Below the pieces are notes generated by a model. It was not told the origin of the DNA and made no database searches. It was given only the letters and a program-made list of their open reading frames with translations. Positions 15,087 to 22,828 of a stretch of 28,036 nt of DNA are shown piece after piece (positions within the stretch are counted from its first letter, which is position 1; each line of letters begins with the position of its first letter). The translations under genes were made by a program, and so were the position numbers. The stretch is from an uncultured Muribaculaceae bacterium (GTDB lineage Bacteria > Bacteroidota > Bacteroidia > Bacteroidales > Muribaculaceae). The stretch covers positions 1-28,036 of the forward strand of contig CAJTNN010000029.1 of assembly GCA_910577585.1 (NCBI GenBank). The letters run 5' to 3'.

Positions 15087-17363
15087 TCAGGCAGGTGAGG
15101 CGGTGAGGCGGCTGCTGCTGAAGTTGGAGTCTTGCATCTTGGCATAGGCTCGCAGGAACTTGCGCAGGCACGACACCATCTCGCGGGTCTCCTGAAGGAG
15201 GTTGAGGTAGACGTAGAGCACCGTCAGCGAGGCGGCGTCACCTTCGCGAATCTGGGGGAAGAGGGCGTGGTAGGTGTCGGAGAGGGAGTCTTTGAGTTCG
15301 TCGCAGTGCCGGCGCAGGGTGGTGACTGCCTCGGGTGTGCCGAGCTCCATCATGGCCGAGATGTCGTTGAAGAGTATACCTACGCGGGTGATGATGAGGC
15401 GCAGCTCTTCGGCATATCGGGCCGGGAGGGGGTGGAAGTTATTGTCGACGTGTTCGCGGCATATCTCGTTGATGCGGCGCAGGTTGTAGAGTATTCCCAT
15501 GCAGCAGCTGTTGCCGAGATGAAACCATGCGCTCTTCTCGATGGCTACTTCGTGGTTGACGTGGCGCAGGCAGAGTGTCTCCTTGCGGCGGTCGTTCTTC
15601 AGCAGGCTCTTGCGGCGCAGCAGGCTCGACTCACTCTTTCCGAGCTGACGTGCATTGTCGGCAAGGAATGAGGTGGTGATGGCGGCGTAGCTCTCGGCTG
15701 CATATTTCATGAAGTCGCACTGGCGTGAGGTGAGATAGATCTGGAAGAGGTCCCAGGCGCGCTCTTTGTCTTCGGTTGAGAGTATGGTCTGGAAGAGGGT
15801 ATCACCCTCATCTTCTGTCTTTCTGGCCTTGAAGCGGCGATGACTTCTGACAATGAGCACCACTGTGAGGAGCGCGAGGGCAATCATCACCCAGTGGCCG
15901 CCGAGATGCATGAGGAAGACGATGATTCCGGCTCCGATGAAGGCGGCTCCGGCGGTGAGAAACCATCCGCCGATGACCGATATGACACCTGTGATGCGGA
16001 ATACGGCGCTCTCGCGTCCCCAGGCGCGGTCGGCGAGCGAGGTGCCCATAGCCACCATGAAGGTCACGAAAGTTGTAGAGAGGGGGAGCTTGAGCGAGGT
16101 GCCGAGGGCTATCAGCACACCGGCAAGCACCAGGTTGACCGAACCTCTGACGAGGTCGAAGGCTGCACCCTGCTCCATGATGGTCTCATCGGTGTTGAAG
16201 CGGCGGTTGAACCATGCGCGGACCTTGGCGGGAGTGTGCAGACGCACCCATGCCAGCAGGGCGAGCGACCATCTGACGAGGCGGCGCGCGATGCGCGACG
16301 AACCGAACATCTCCTCGCCACCCTTCTGACTGCTCAGTCCGATTGAGGTGCGCGACACGTTGCGGGCCTTCGATGAGGTGGCAAGCGACACCACCATCAC
16401 CACTCCGGCGCCTATCAGGAAGTATACGGGGGTGTTGGCCGGACCATTGAGCGAACCCATCATGAAGGCTGAGGCGTCGCCGCCGCCGTTGGCCATGAAA
16501 TCCTGATAGGAAGCGAGTCCGCTGAGGGGTACGCCGATGAAGTTGACAAGGTCGTTGCCGGCGAAGGCCATGGCCAGTGCGAAGGTGCCGAGAAGCACCA
16601 CCACTTTGAGCACATTCACCTTCAGCATATGCAGCCCCTGCATGAGGAGTGTGAAGAAGCCGAAGCAACCCAGGATTATCATCCAGGTGTGGGTCTTGAT
16701 CCAGGCTTTCACGTCGGGGGTCATGAATGAGAGGTCTTTGGTGCCCTTGATCATCAGGAAGTAGATGATGGCTGTGGCGCAGATACCGCCGAAGATGCCG
16801 ATTTTCCATTTCAGGCGGCTGCGGTAGTTGAAGGAGAATATCGTGCGCGACAGGAATTGCACTATGGTGCCAAACACAAAGGCTATGGCCACCGAGAGAA
16901 ATATGCCGAGTATCACCGACAGCGCCTTCTCGGTATTGAGCAGCTCATTGAAACCGAGGTCCAGTCCGCCGGCCATCTTGATGAGCGCCACCACAAATGT
17001 GGCTCCCAGCAACTCAAACACCATCGACACGGTGGTCGATGTGGGCATACCGAGCGAGTTGAAGAGGTCGAGCAGGATGATATCGGTCACCATCACCGCC
17101 ATGAAGATGGTGATGAGGTCATAGAATGAGAAGTGTTCGGGGCGGAAGATGCCGTGGCGGGCTATCTCCATCATGCCGTTGCTCATGGCGGCGCCTATGA
17201 AGACACCGATAGAGGCCACAATCAAGATGCGCTTGAATGAGGCGGCACGCGAGCCGATGGCTGATGTGAGAAAGTTGACGGCATCGTTGCTTACTCCCAC
17301 CGACAGATCGAAGATCGCCAGCAGAAACAGAAACACCACGATGCAAAGGAATAATATCTCCAT
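15087..17363 (-). CDS. PiT-family inorganic phosphate transporter fused to a PhoU-like domain
   Basis: Encodes 758 residues from the ATG at 17363, chosen because the protein then opens with the first membrane helix (MEILFLCIVVFLFLLAIF); 24 more codons are open upstream. The PiT signature appears twice: GVSNDAVNFLTSAIGSRAA near residue 25, and GNDLVNFIGVPLSGLASYQDF in the second half. At least ten hydrophobic segments reach residue ~535. The remaining ~220 residues are soluble, helical and PhoU-like (DLFQIYLTSRQCDFMKYAAES ... RYAEELRLIITRVGILFNDI). PiT proteins import metal-phosphate with protons; PhoU-type domains modulate transport or signalling. A two-component operon lies directly downstream on the same strand. 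Confidence 0.92.
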   Translation of the reverse strand: MEILFLCIVVFLFLLAIFDLSVGVSNDAVNFLTSAIGSRAASFKRILIVASIGVFIGAAMSNGMMEIARHGIFRPEHFSFYDLITIFMAVMVTDIILLDLFNSLGMPTSTTVSMVFELLGATFVVALIKMAGGLDLGFNELLNTEKALSVILGIFLSVAIAFVFGTIVQFLSRTIFSFNYRSRLKWKIGIFGGICATAIIYFLMIKGTKDLSFMTPDVKAWIKTHTWMIILGCFGFFTLLMQGLHMLKVNVLKVVVLLGTFALAMAFAGNDLVNFIGVPLSGLASYQDFMANGGGDASAFMMGSLNGPANTPVYFLIGAGVVMVVSLATSSKARNVSRTSIGLSSQKGGEEMFGSSRIARRLVRWSLALLAWVRLHTPAKVRAWFNRRFNTDETIMEQGAAFDLVRGSVNLVLAGVLIALGTSLKLPLSTTFVTFMVAMGTSLADRAWGRESAVFRITGVISVIGGWFLTAGAAFIGAGIIVFLMHLGGHWVMIALALLTVVLIVRSHRRFKARKTEDEGDTLFQTILSTEDKERAWDLFQIYLTSRQCDFMKYAAESYAAITTSFLADNARQLGKSESSLLRRKSLLKNDRRKETLCLRHVNHEVAIEKSAWFHLGNSCCMGILYNLRRINEICREHVDNNFHPLPARYAEELRLIITRVGILFNDISAMMELGTPEAVTTLRRHCDELKDSLSDTYHALFPQIREGDAASLTVLYVYLNLLQETREMVSCLRKFLRAYAKMQDSNFSSSRLTASPA

Positions 17364-17412
17364 AAATAAAGTTGATTCTTGAATTTTATGCAAATATCGG
17401 CCGATTTTATTG

Positions 17413-17420
17413 CAAAAATA
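17413..17420 (-). promoter_or_regulatory. Possible -7 box of the phosphate transporter gene
   Basis: On the minus strand TATTTTTG fits TAnnTTTG and lies 50 nt before the start codon. No TTG is found at the right distance, so the call is tentative. Confidence 0.35.
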
Positions 17421-17468
17421 TTTCAAAAAAATCAACTATTCATGAAATATAGTCCCTCGCCAGAGTCA

Positions 17469-17547
17469 GCTTATTGTGCCGAGGGATGAACCCCTCGGAC
17501 CGGGCCCCGATTAGGCTTATTGTGCCGAGGGTTGAAACCCTCGGACC
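17469..17547. repeat. Tandem pair of identical-arm hairpins
   Basis: A 33-bp unit occurs at 17469-17501 and 17515-17547 (period 46) with two differences. Both begin GCTTATTGTGCCGAGGG. Each forms a 7-bp stem CCGAGGG/CCCTCGG with a 6-nt loop, and the differences fall in the loop. It lies between the TRIC gene stop and the transporter leader. There is no T tract, so it is either a rho-type or weak terminator or a REP-like element. Confidence 0.85.
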
Positions 17548-17557
17548 CCGAGCCTCC

Positions 17558-18187
17558 TCATTTCTTGTCAGAGCGCGGACGCTGCGACAGGATGGGGAGT
17601 GAGAGATTATACTTGAGGGTCAGGAAGCGGAGCACGATGATGGTGGTGGCGCAACTGAGCGGGGCCACGTAGGCGGCAGTAGTAGAGGCGTAGATGAGCC
17701 AGTAGACTATGCCGCCGAGGAGGCAGGCGGTGGCGTAGATATCCTTGCGGAACACGAGGGGCACCTCATTGATGAGTATGTCGCGGAGCACACCGCCGAA
17801 GGCGCCGGTAATCATGCCCATTATGATGGCCACCCACATCGGCAGACCGATGGCAAGTGTCTTGTCGATGCCTATCACACAGAACATTGCCAACCCGATG
17901 CTGTCGAATATGAAGAGCATCCTGTCTTTGCTCACAAGCAGATTGCGGAAAATGAGCACTGCCAGCAACGACAGTCCGGTGACTCCGAGATACCACCAGT
18001 TGTGCATCCAGAAGACCGGTATGTCGAGCAGTATGTCGCGAAGTGTACCGCCGCCGATGGCGGTGACCAATCCGACGATATAGGCGCCGAACCAGTCAAA
18101 ATTCTTTGTGGCGGCGAGGCGTATACCTGAGATGGCGCAGGCCACGGTGCCTATCACCTCCAGGATGAATGATAATGTCTCTTGCAT
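17558..18187 (-). CDS. TRIC-family (UPF0126) membrane protein
   Basis: Encodes 209 residues, the usual length. It has seven hydrophobic helices arranged as two homologous triplets plus one. Each triplet carries the family hallmark glycine-rich LRD motif: GLVTAIGGGTLRDILLD near residue 42 and MITGAFGGVLRDILINEVPLVF near residue 128. Prokaryotic TRIC proteins form trimeric monovalent-cation channels in the inner membrane. The basic C-terminus faces the cytoplasm by the usual topology. The gene is single and divergent from metX, with a 306-bp shared intergenic region holding a 20-bp tandem repeat. Confidence 0.93.
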   Translation of the reverse strand: MQETLSFILEVIGTVACAISGIRLAATKNFDWFGAYIVGLVTAIGGGTLRDILLDIPVFWMHNWWYLGVTGLSLLAVLIFRNLLVSKDRMLFIFDSIGLAMFCVIGIDKTLAIGLPMWVAIIMGMITGAFGGVLRDILINEVPLVFRKDIYATACLLGGIVYWLIYASTTAAYVAPLSCATTIIVLRFLTLKYNLSLPILSQRPRSDKK

Positions 18188-18215
18188 GATGTTGATCCTC
18201 TTACTTACTGTTCTC

Positions 18216-18295
18216 CTCTGCAGGCTTACCGTTCCCTCTGCGGGCTCGATAATGCCTATGTGGGCCTGATAATCCCTCTACGGGCCGAAAACGGC
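18216..18295 (+). repeat. Four-unit 20-bp tandem repeat between divergent genes
   Basis: Four units of exactly 20 bp start at 18216, 18236, 18256 and 18276. All fit CTCTGCGGGCTCGATAATSC with substitutions. Identity is moderate (the first and last units are the most diverged) but the period is exact. It lies 28 bp upstream of the TRIC start and 84 bp upstream of the metX -33 element. The rest of the 18188-18493 interval holds the metX promoter and leader. Confidence 0.75.
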
Positions 18296-18378
18296 TGCAA
18301 AGTTAGTAAAAATCGCGCAATCCCGCACATAGCAGGGGCCGCGATTCAGCGCCGCGCCCTTCATTTGAACAAGAGATA

Positions 18379-18409
18379 TTGGCAAACTCATAAATTATTG
18401 CTAATTTTG
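18379..18409 (+). promoter_or_regulatory. Bacteroidetes-type promoter of metX
   Basis: TTG (18379-18381), 20 nt and TAATTTTG (18402-18409) match the consensus exactly. Transcription should begin near 18415, at the foot of the leader hairpin. Confidence 0.78.
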
Positions 18410-18415
18410 CATCTT

Positions 18416-18452
18416 GCATGATGCGCCGCAGACATGGCGGCGCACGTCATGC
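18416..18452 (+). promoter_or_regulatory. 5'-terminal hairpin of the metX leader
   Basis: GCATGA plus TGCGCCGC (18416-18429) pair perfectly with GCGGCGCA plus TCATGC (18437-18452), interrupted only by a 2-nt CG bulge. The loop is 7 nt. With the start site predicted at ~18415, this 14-bp stem would be the very 5' end of the mRNA. A smaller hairpin follows (GAAGT 18457-18461 with ACTTC 18469-18473), 20 nt before the metX ATG. I do not recognise a known riboswitch class. Confidence 0.7.
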
Positions 18453-18493
18453 ATATGAAGTATAAACGACTTCGATGAAAGTGAAATCCGCAA

Positions 18494-19582
18494 ATGCAGA
18501 ATAAAGAAGCTGAAATATTCATCTATCCCCATCCATTCACCCTGGAGTGTGGCGAGGTGCTGCCTGAATTGCGCATCGCTTACCACACCTATGGCACCCG
18601 CGCCCACGATGACTCCAACATCGTGTGGGTGATGCATGCCCTGACGGCTAACTCGGAAGTGGCCGACTGGTGGCCGCATACGGTGGAGAGGGGGAAGTTT
18701 CTCGACCCTGAGAGATGGTTTACGGTCTGCGCCAATGTCATAGGCTCGTGCTACGGGTCGACAGGGCCCTGCACTCCGATGCCTGATGGCTCGGGTGCGA
18801 TGTATGCCGGGTTTCCGCGTCTGACAGTGCGCGATATCGTGGCGGCCCATCGTCTGCTGGCGGCCCACCTGGGCATATCGCGCCTGGAGATGATAATGGG
18901 GTGCTCGCTGGGTGGATTCCAGGCTTTGGAGTGGCTCGTGGAGGATCCTGAAATCGCGCGGCTGGCTGTGCTATGCGCCACCGACTATCAGTGCCGCCCC
19001 TGGCTGGCCGCCATCAACAAGGCGATGTATATGGCCATCGAGGCTGACGCCACATATGGGGAGCCCCGCGCCGATGCCGGCCGCAAGGGGCTGGAGGCAG
19101 CACGGGCCATAGGTCTGCTGAGCTACCGCAGCCACTCAGGCTACGATGCCACACAGCAGGATCCCCCGGGGCGAGAGGATCCTTTCGTCCGCCGGGCCCA
19201 CAGTTATCAGGCTTATCAGGGGAAGAAGCTGGCCGACAGATTCGATGTATACAGCTACATGCGGGTATGCCAGTCGTCGGACACCCACGATGTGAGCCGG
19301 GGCCGAGGCAGCTTCGCCGAGGCTCTGGGGCGCATCAAGGCGCGCTGCCTCGTGGCTGCCGTCACATCCGACATACTCTTCCCCCCGGAATATCATGAAG
19401 AGATGGCGGCAATGATTCCGCAGGCTGAGATGAGGCTCATCAACTCGGAGTTCGCCCACGATGGCTTCCTCATCGAGCATGAACAGCTCGACAATCTCAT
19501 CTCTGATTTCCGGAAGGCTCACCCGGCAACCCCGGCCGATGCAATCACACCGGCGGCTCAGCCCGATGCCACAATAGATTGA
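18494..19582 (+). CDS. metX: Homoserine O-acetyltransferase (MetX family)
   Basis: Encodes 362 residues. It acylates L-homoserine from acetyl-CoA (some family members use succinyl-CoA) in the cytoplasm, the committed step to methionine. It is an alpha/beta-hydrolase fold protein. HALTAN (residues 48-53) corresponds to the oxyanion-hole motif, and GSCYGSTGPCTP is the conserved family stretch. The nucleophile is S138 in MGCSLGGFQALEW (a Cys where most homologues have Gly), with the acid D293 in SDILFPP and H322 in AHDGFLIE. Sequence alone cannot fix the acyl donor. Promoter and hairpin leader lie upstream; hom follows after 30 nt, so the two are probably co-transcribed. Confidence 0.93.
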   Translation: MQNKEAEIFIYPHPFTLECGEVLPELRIAYHTYGTRAHDDSNIVWVMHALTANSEVADWWPHTVERGKFLDPERWFTVCANVIGSCYGSTGPCTPMPDGSGAMYAGFPRLTVRDIVAAHRLLAAHLGISRLEMIMGCSLGGFQALEWLVEDPEIARLAVLCATDYQCRPWLAAINKAMYMAIEADATYGEPRADAGRKGLEAARAIGLLSYRSHSGYDATQQDPPGREDPFVRRAHSYQAYQGKKLADRFDVYSYMRVCQSSDTHDVSRGRGSFAEALGRIKARCLVAAVTSDILFPPEYHEEMAAMIPQAEMRLINSEFAHDGFLIEHEQLDNLISDFRKAHPATPADAITPAAQPDATID

Positions 19583-19612
19583 TTAATACTAAGAGAATTA
19601 TCCTGTCAAGAA

Positions 19613-20818
19613 ATGACCAATCATAAGAAAACAATAAAGATAGGGCTCTTCGGATTCGGCACCGTCGGCCGCGGACTCTATCAGCTGCTGCAGAGAGTGC
19701 CTGAGGCGAATCTGGTGCTGTCGAGAGTGTGTGTGCGCGATGTGGCACGCCACCAGGCCGAGGCCCCTGAACTGATCTTCACCACCGACCCTCTTGAGGT
19801 GCTCGATGATCCGGATATCGACCTTATCGTCGAACTGATCGACGACGCCGATGCGGCCTACCGCATCGTGACCGAGAGCCTGCGGCGTCAGCTGCCGGTG
19901 GTGACCGGCAACAAGAAGATGCTGGCCCATCATCTGCCCGAACTTATCAAGCTGCAGCAGGAGATGCAGACTGCCCTGCTATATGATGCGTCGGCCTGCG
20001 GCTCTATCCCGGTGATACGCAACCTTGAGGAGTATTACGACAATGACCTGCAGATTTCGGTGAAGGGTATATTGAATGGTTCGTCAAACTTCATACTCTC
20101 TAAAATCTTCAATGAGGGGATGTCGCACGCCGAGGCGCTGCGCCTGGCACGCGAGCTGGGTTTTCTTGAATCTGACCCCACGCTCGATCTCGATGGCTGG
20201 GATTCGCTATTCAAACTGGTAATTCTGGCGCTGCATGCGTTCGGGGTGTATGTCAATCCTGAAAGGGTGTTTACCTACGGCATCACCCACATGAATGATT
20301 CCGACATACTCTTCGCCCGCGAGAAGGAGCGCCGCATCAAGCTGATCGGTCTGGCGGAGAAGACTCCCGACGGGCGCCTGGTGATGGGCGTTATGCCGCA
20401 TCTGATTTCGCGCAACAAGTATATCTATTCGTGCGAGGATGAATTTAACGGCGTGGTCATCAAGGGTCTCTTCTATGGCAAGCAGTTCCTGGTGGGGCGC
20501 GGCGCGGGTGGACACCCGACCTCGTCGGCTGTGCTGAGCGATATTTCGGCCATACGCTACGACTATTTCTACCGCTATAAGCGCATGCACTCGCAGGGTG
20601 GACTGCCGGAGTTCTCGAATGACCTCTCTTTCCGCGTCTACGTGCGCTATAACACGGAGGCTGACCTGGAGCTGCTGAAGTTTGAGGATATCACCGAGCG
20701 CTACATCTCGGAGGAGACGCGCTACGTGGTGGGACGCGTGAATCTGGCCACCCTGCATGCCATACGCAATGAGCTGGCCGAGAGAAAGATATTTATCGCA
20801 GCCTATCCGGCTGACTAA
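19613..20818 (+). CDS. hom: Homoserine dehydrogenase
   Basis: Encodes 401 residues. It reduces aspartate semialdehyde to L-homoserine with NAD(P)H, supplying MetX and threonine synthesis. The Rossmann motif GFGTVGRG lies at residues 14-21. The TGNKKML segment (98-104) carries the conserved substrate-site Lys. ILNGSSNFILSKI and LGFLESDPTLDLDGWDSLFKL, with the catalytic Asp/Lys, are hallmarks of the catalytic domain. The last ~70 residues (LSFRVYVRYNTEADLELL...) resemble an ACT-type tail that could give feedback control; this is a weaker call. No aspartokinase is fused. It lies in the metX operon, 30 nt after metX and 13 nt before bioB. Confidence 0.95.
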   Translation: MTNHKKTIKIGLFGFGTVGRGLYQLLQRVPEANLVLSRVCVRDVARHQAEAPELIFTTDPLEVLDDPDIDLIVELIDDADAAYRIVTESLRRQLPVVTGNKKMLAHHLPELIKLQQEMQTALLYDASACGSIPVIRNLEEYYDNDLQISVKGILNGSSNFILSKIFNEGMSHAEALRLARELGFLESDPTLDLDGWDSLFKLVILALHAFGVYVNPERVFTYGITHMNDSDILFAREKERRIKLIGLAEKTPDGRLVMGVMPHLISRNKYIYSCEDEFNGVVIKGLFYGKQFLVGRGAGGHPTSSAVLSDISAIRYDYFYRYKRMHSQGGLPEFSNDLSFRVYVRYNTEADLELLKFEDITERYISEETRYVVGRVNLATLHAIRNELAERKIFIAAYPAD

Positions 20819-20831
20819 ATCATTTTTAGCA

Positions 20832-21806
20832 ATGATTGACCTTAAAGAATTAGAGGAGCGCATCTTAGGGGGCGGACGCATCACGCGCGCCGAGGCTGAC
20901 GCATTGGCCGAATGGAGCGATACCCCCGAGAGGCTGAATCAACTGTGCGATGCGGCCGACCGCATCACGCGGGCCACACAGCCGGCGGTAATCGACAGTT
21001 GCTCAATCGTGAATGCGCGCAGCGGTCTGTGCAGCGAGAATTGCAAGTGGTGCGCGCAATCGGCTCATTTCGCCACAGGATGCGAGCATTATCCGCACCT
21101 CCCTTATGAGCGGGTGCTGGAGGCTGCGCGCCATAATGAGCGCGAGGGGATCGGCAAGTTCTCTCTCGTGACCTCGGGTCGTGCGGTGAGCCCGCGTGAC
21201 CTCGAGACCTTCTGCGAACAATTCCGCTGCCTCTCGAAGGATACCGGACTCTATCTGTGCGCCTCGATGGGTCTGCTTGGACGCGAGGAGATGCAGCGGC
21301 TGGCTGAAGCCGGGGTCAGAAGATACCATTGCAATATGGAGACTTCCGCCCGATTCTTCGCCACCCTCTGCAGCACCCATACCCCTGAGGATAAGCGCCG
21401 CACGATAGCCTATGCCCGCGAGGCGGGTATGCAGATTTGCTCAGGGGGTATAATCGGTATGGGGGAGTCGATGCAGGACCGCATTGACTTCGCTTTCGAA
21501 CTGGCCGAAATCGACCCTGACTCGGTGCCGATCAATATCCTGATTCCTATTCCGGGCACCCCGCTTGCTGATACTCCTCTCATCAGCGAGCCCGACATCA
21601 TCCGCACAGCGGCTCTCTTCCGCTTCATCCTGCCGCGCCAGAGCATACGCTTCGCAGGGGGACGCATGCGCCTGTCGCAAGAGTCGATGCAGCGGATGCT
21701 TAAAGGTGGAGTCAACGGCGTGCTGATGGGCGACATGCTCACCACCGTCAGCAACCAGATTGCCGACGACCGCCGTCTCTTCGCCGACACCGGTTGGGAA
21801 TTCTGA
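20832..21806 (+). CDS. bioB: Biotin synthase
   Basis: Encodes 324 residues from ATG 20832, 13 nt after hom; the frame is open for 25 more codons, but those overlap hom. It inserts sulfur into dethiobiotin in the last step of biotin synthesis, using radical SAM chemistry. The CxxxCxxC motif for the 4Fe-4S cluster is C67, C71, C74 (GLCSENCKWCAQS). Other BioB landmarks are the Cys in LYLCASMG, YHCNMETS, the late arginine in RFAGGRMRLSQE, and GVNGVLMGDMLTT near the C-terminus. No other bio gene is present here. Biotin synthase downstream of hom suggests read-through from the metX promoter. Confidence 0.95.
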   Translation: MIDLKELEERILGGGRITRAEADALAEWSDTPERLNQLCDAADRITRATQPAVIDSCSIVNARSGLCSENCKWCAQSAHFATGCEHYPHLPYERVLEAARHNEREGIGKFSLVTSGRAVSPRDLETFCEQFRCLSKDTGLYLCASMGLLGREEMQRLAEAGVRRYHCNMETSARFFATLCSTHTPEDKRRTIAYAREAGMQICSGGIIGMGESMQDRIDFAFELAEIDPDSVPINILIPIPGTPLADTPLISEPDIIRTAALFRFILPRQSIRFAGGRMRLSQESMQRMLKGGVNGVLMGDMLTTVSNQIADDRRLFADTGWEF

Positions 21807-21817
21807 CCTCTCCCCGA

Positions 21818-21853
21818 CCTAAAACCTAAAACCTATCACCTATCACCTAAAAA
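21818..21853 (+). repeat. Heptamer tandem repeat between bioB and the glycosyltransferase
   Basis: Five units follow one another: CCTAAAA, CCTAAAA, CCTATCA, CCTATCA, CCTAAAAA. They occupy half of the 71-bp gap. No promoter box or hairpin is seen in this gap. Confidence 0.85.
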
Positions 21854-21877
21854 CCGCCCCCACCTACAACTGACATT

Positions 21878-22828
21878 ATGGATATATCTGTAGTCGTGCC
21901 CCTCTTCAATGAGGAGGAATCACTTACCGAACTCACCCGCTGGATCGAGCGGGTGATGGCGGCCAATGGATTCTCTTACGAAATAATCTTCGTCAACGAT
22001 GGCTCTACTGACTCTTCGCAGCGCGTGGTGCGCAGTCTGGCCGAAGGGAATCCCAACATACATTCCATCTCGTTTGCCCGCAACTATGGCAAATCGCCGG
22101 CGCTCAACGAGGGATTCCGCAAGGCTCAGGGTGATGTGGTCATCACTATGGATGCCGACCTGCAGGACTCGCCCGACGAGATTCCTGAACTTTACCGCAT
22201 GATCATGGCCGAGGGGTATGACCTGGTGTCGGGTTGGAAGAAGAAGCGTTATGACCCGCTGTCGAAGACTATACCTACGAAGCTCTTCAATGCCACAGCC
22301 CGCAAGGTGTCGGGAATCCGCAATCTGCATGATTTCAACTGCGGACTGAAGGCCTACCGCAAGGAGGTGGTGAAGCATATCGAAGTCTATGGCGACATGC
22401 ACCGCTATATCCCCTATCTGGCCAAGAATGCCGGATATAAGAAAATCGGTGAGAAGGTGGTGCAGCATCAGGCGCGCAAATATGGCCACACCAAATTCGG
22501 ACTTGACCGCTTCGTGAATGGCTATCTCGACCTGGCCACTCTATGGTTTCAGTCAAGCTTCGGGGTGAAACCGATGCATCTTTTCGGCCTGCTGGGGTCG
22601 GCGATGTTTATCATCGGTCTGCTGGCGGTACTGGTGGTGCTGGTGCTGAAAATCGTGAGCATGTGTCATGATGGATTCGCCTTCTATGTGACTAACTCAG
22701 TCTATTTCTATCTCTCGCTGGCGTGCATGATAATGGGTCTGCAGTTCTTCCTGACCGGATTTATCGGCGAATTGATTACACGCAATTCGCCCGAGCGCAA
22801 CAATTATCTGATAGCCGAGGAGTTCTGA
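21878..22828 (+). CDS. Family 2 glycosyltransferase with two membrane helices
   Basis: Encodes 316 residues. It belongs to the GT2 group of polyprenyl-phosphate glycosyltransferases (DPM1/ArnC/GtrB-like), which move a sugar from a nucleotide donor onto a lipid carrier at the inner membrane. The GT-A domain covers residues ~1-225: VVVPLFNEEESL, IIFVNDGSTDSS, and the metal-binding DxD-type motif in TMDADLQDSPDEIPE (about 88-102). Two transmembrane helices follow (about 229-257 and 268-297). The sugar and acceptor cannot be read from sequence. Its stop codon overlaps the start of the next gene (TGATG), so translation is probably coupled. Confidence 0.92.
   Translation: MDISVVVPLFNEEESLTELTRWIERVMAANGFSYEIIFVNDGSTDSSQRVVRSLAEGNPNIHSISFARNYGKSPALNEGFRKAQGDVVITMDADLQDSPDEIPELYRMIMAEGYDLVSGWKKKRYDPLSKTIPTKLFNATARKVSGIRNLHDFNCGLKAYRKEVVKHIEVYGDMHRYIPYLAKNAGYKKIGEKVVQHQARKYGHTKFGLDRFVNGYLDLATLWFQSSFGVKPMHLFGLLGSAMFIIGLLAVLVVLVLKIVSMCHDGFAFYVTNSVYFYLSLACMIMGLQFFLTGFIGELITRNSPERNNYLIAEEF

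Noticed and set aside
15840..16346. Overlapping plus-strand ORFs opposite the phosphate transporter
   Set aside because: They mirror a well-supported membrane protein and give charged low-complexity translations typical of antisense frames.
18416..18493. SAM riboswitch upstream of metX
   Set aside because: The gene context is right, but I could not match any SAM riboswitch consensus; only simple hairpins are visible.
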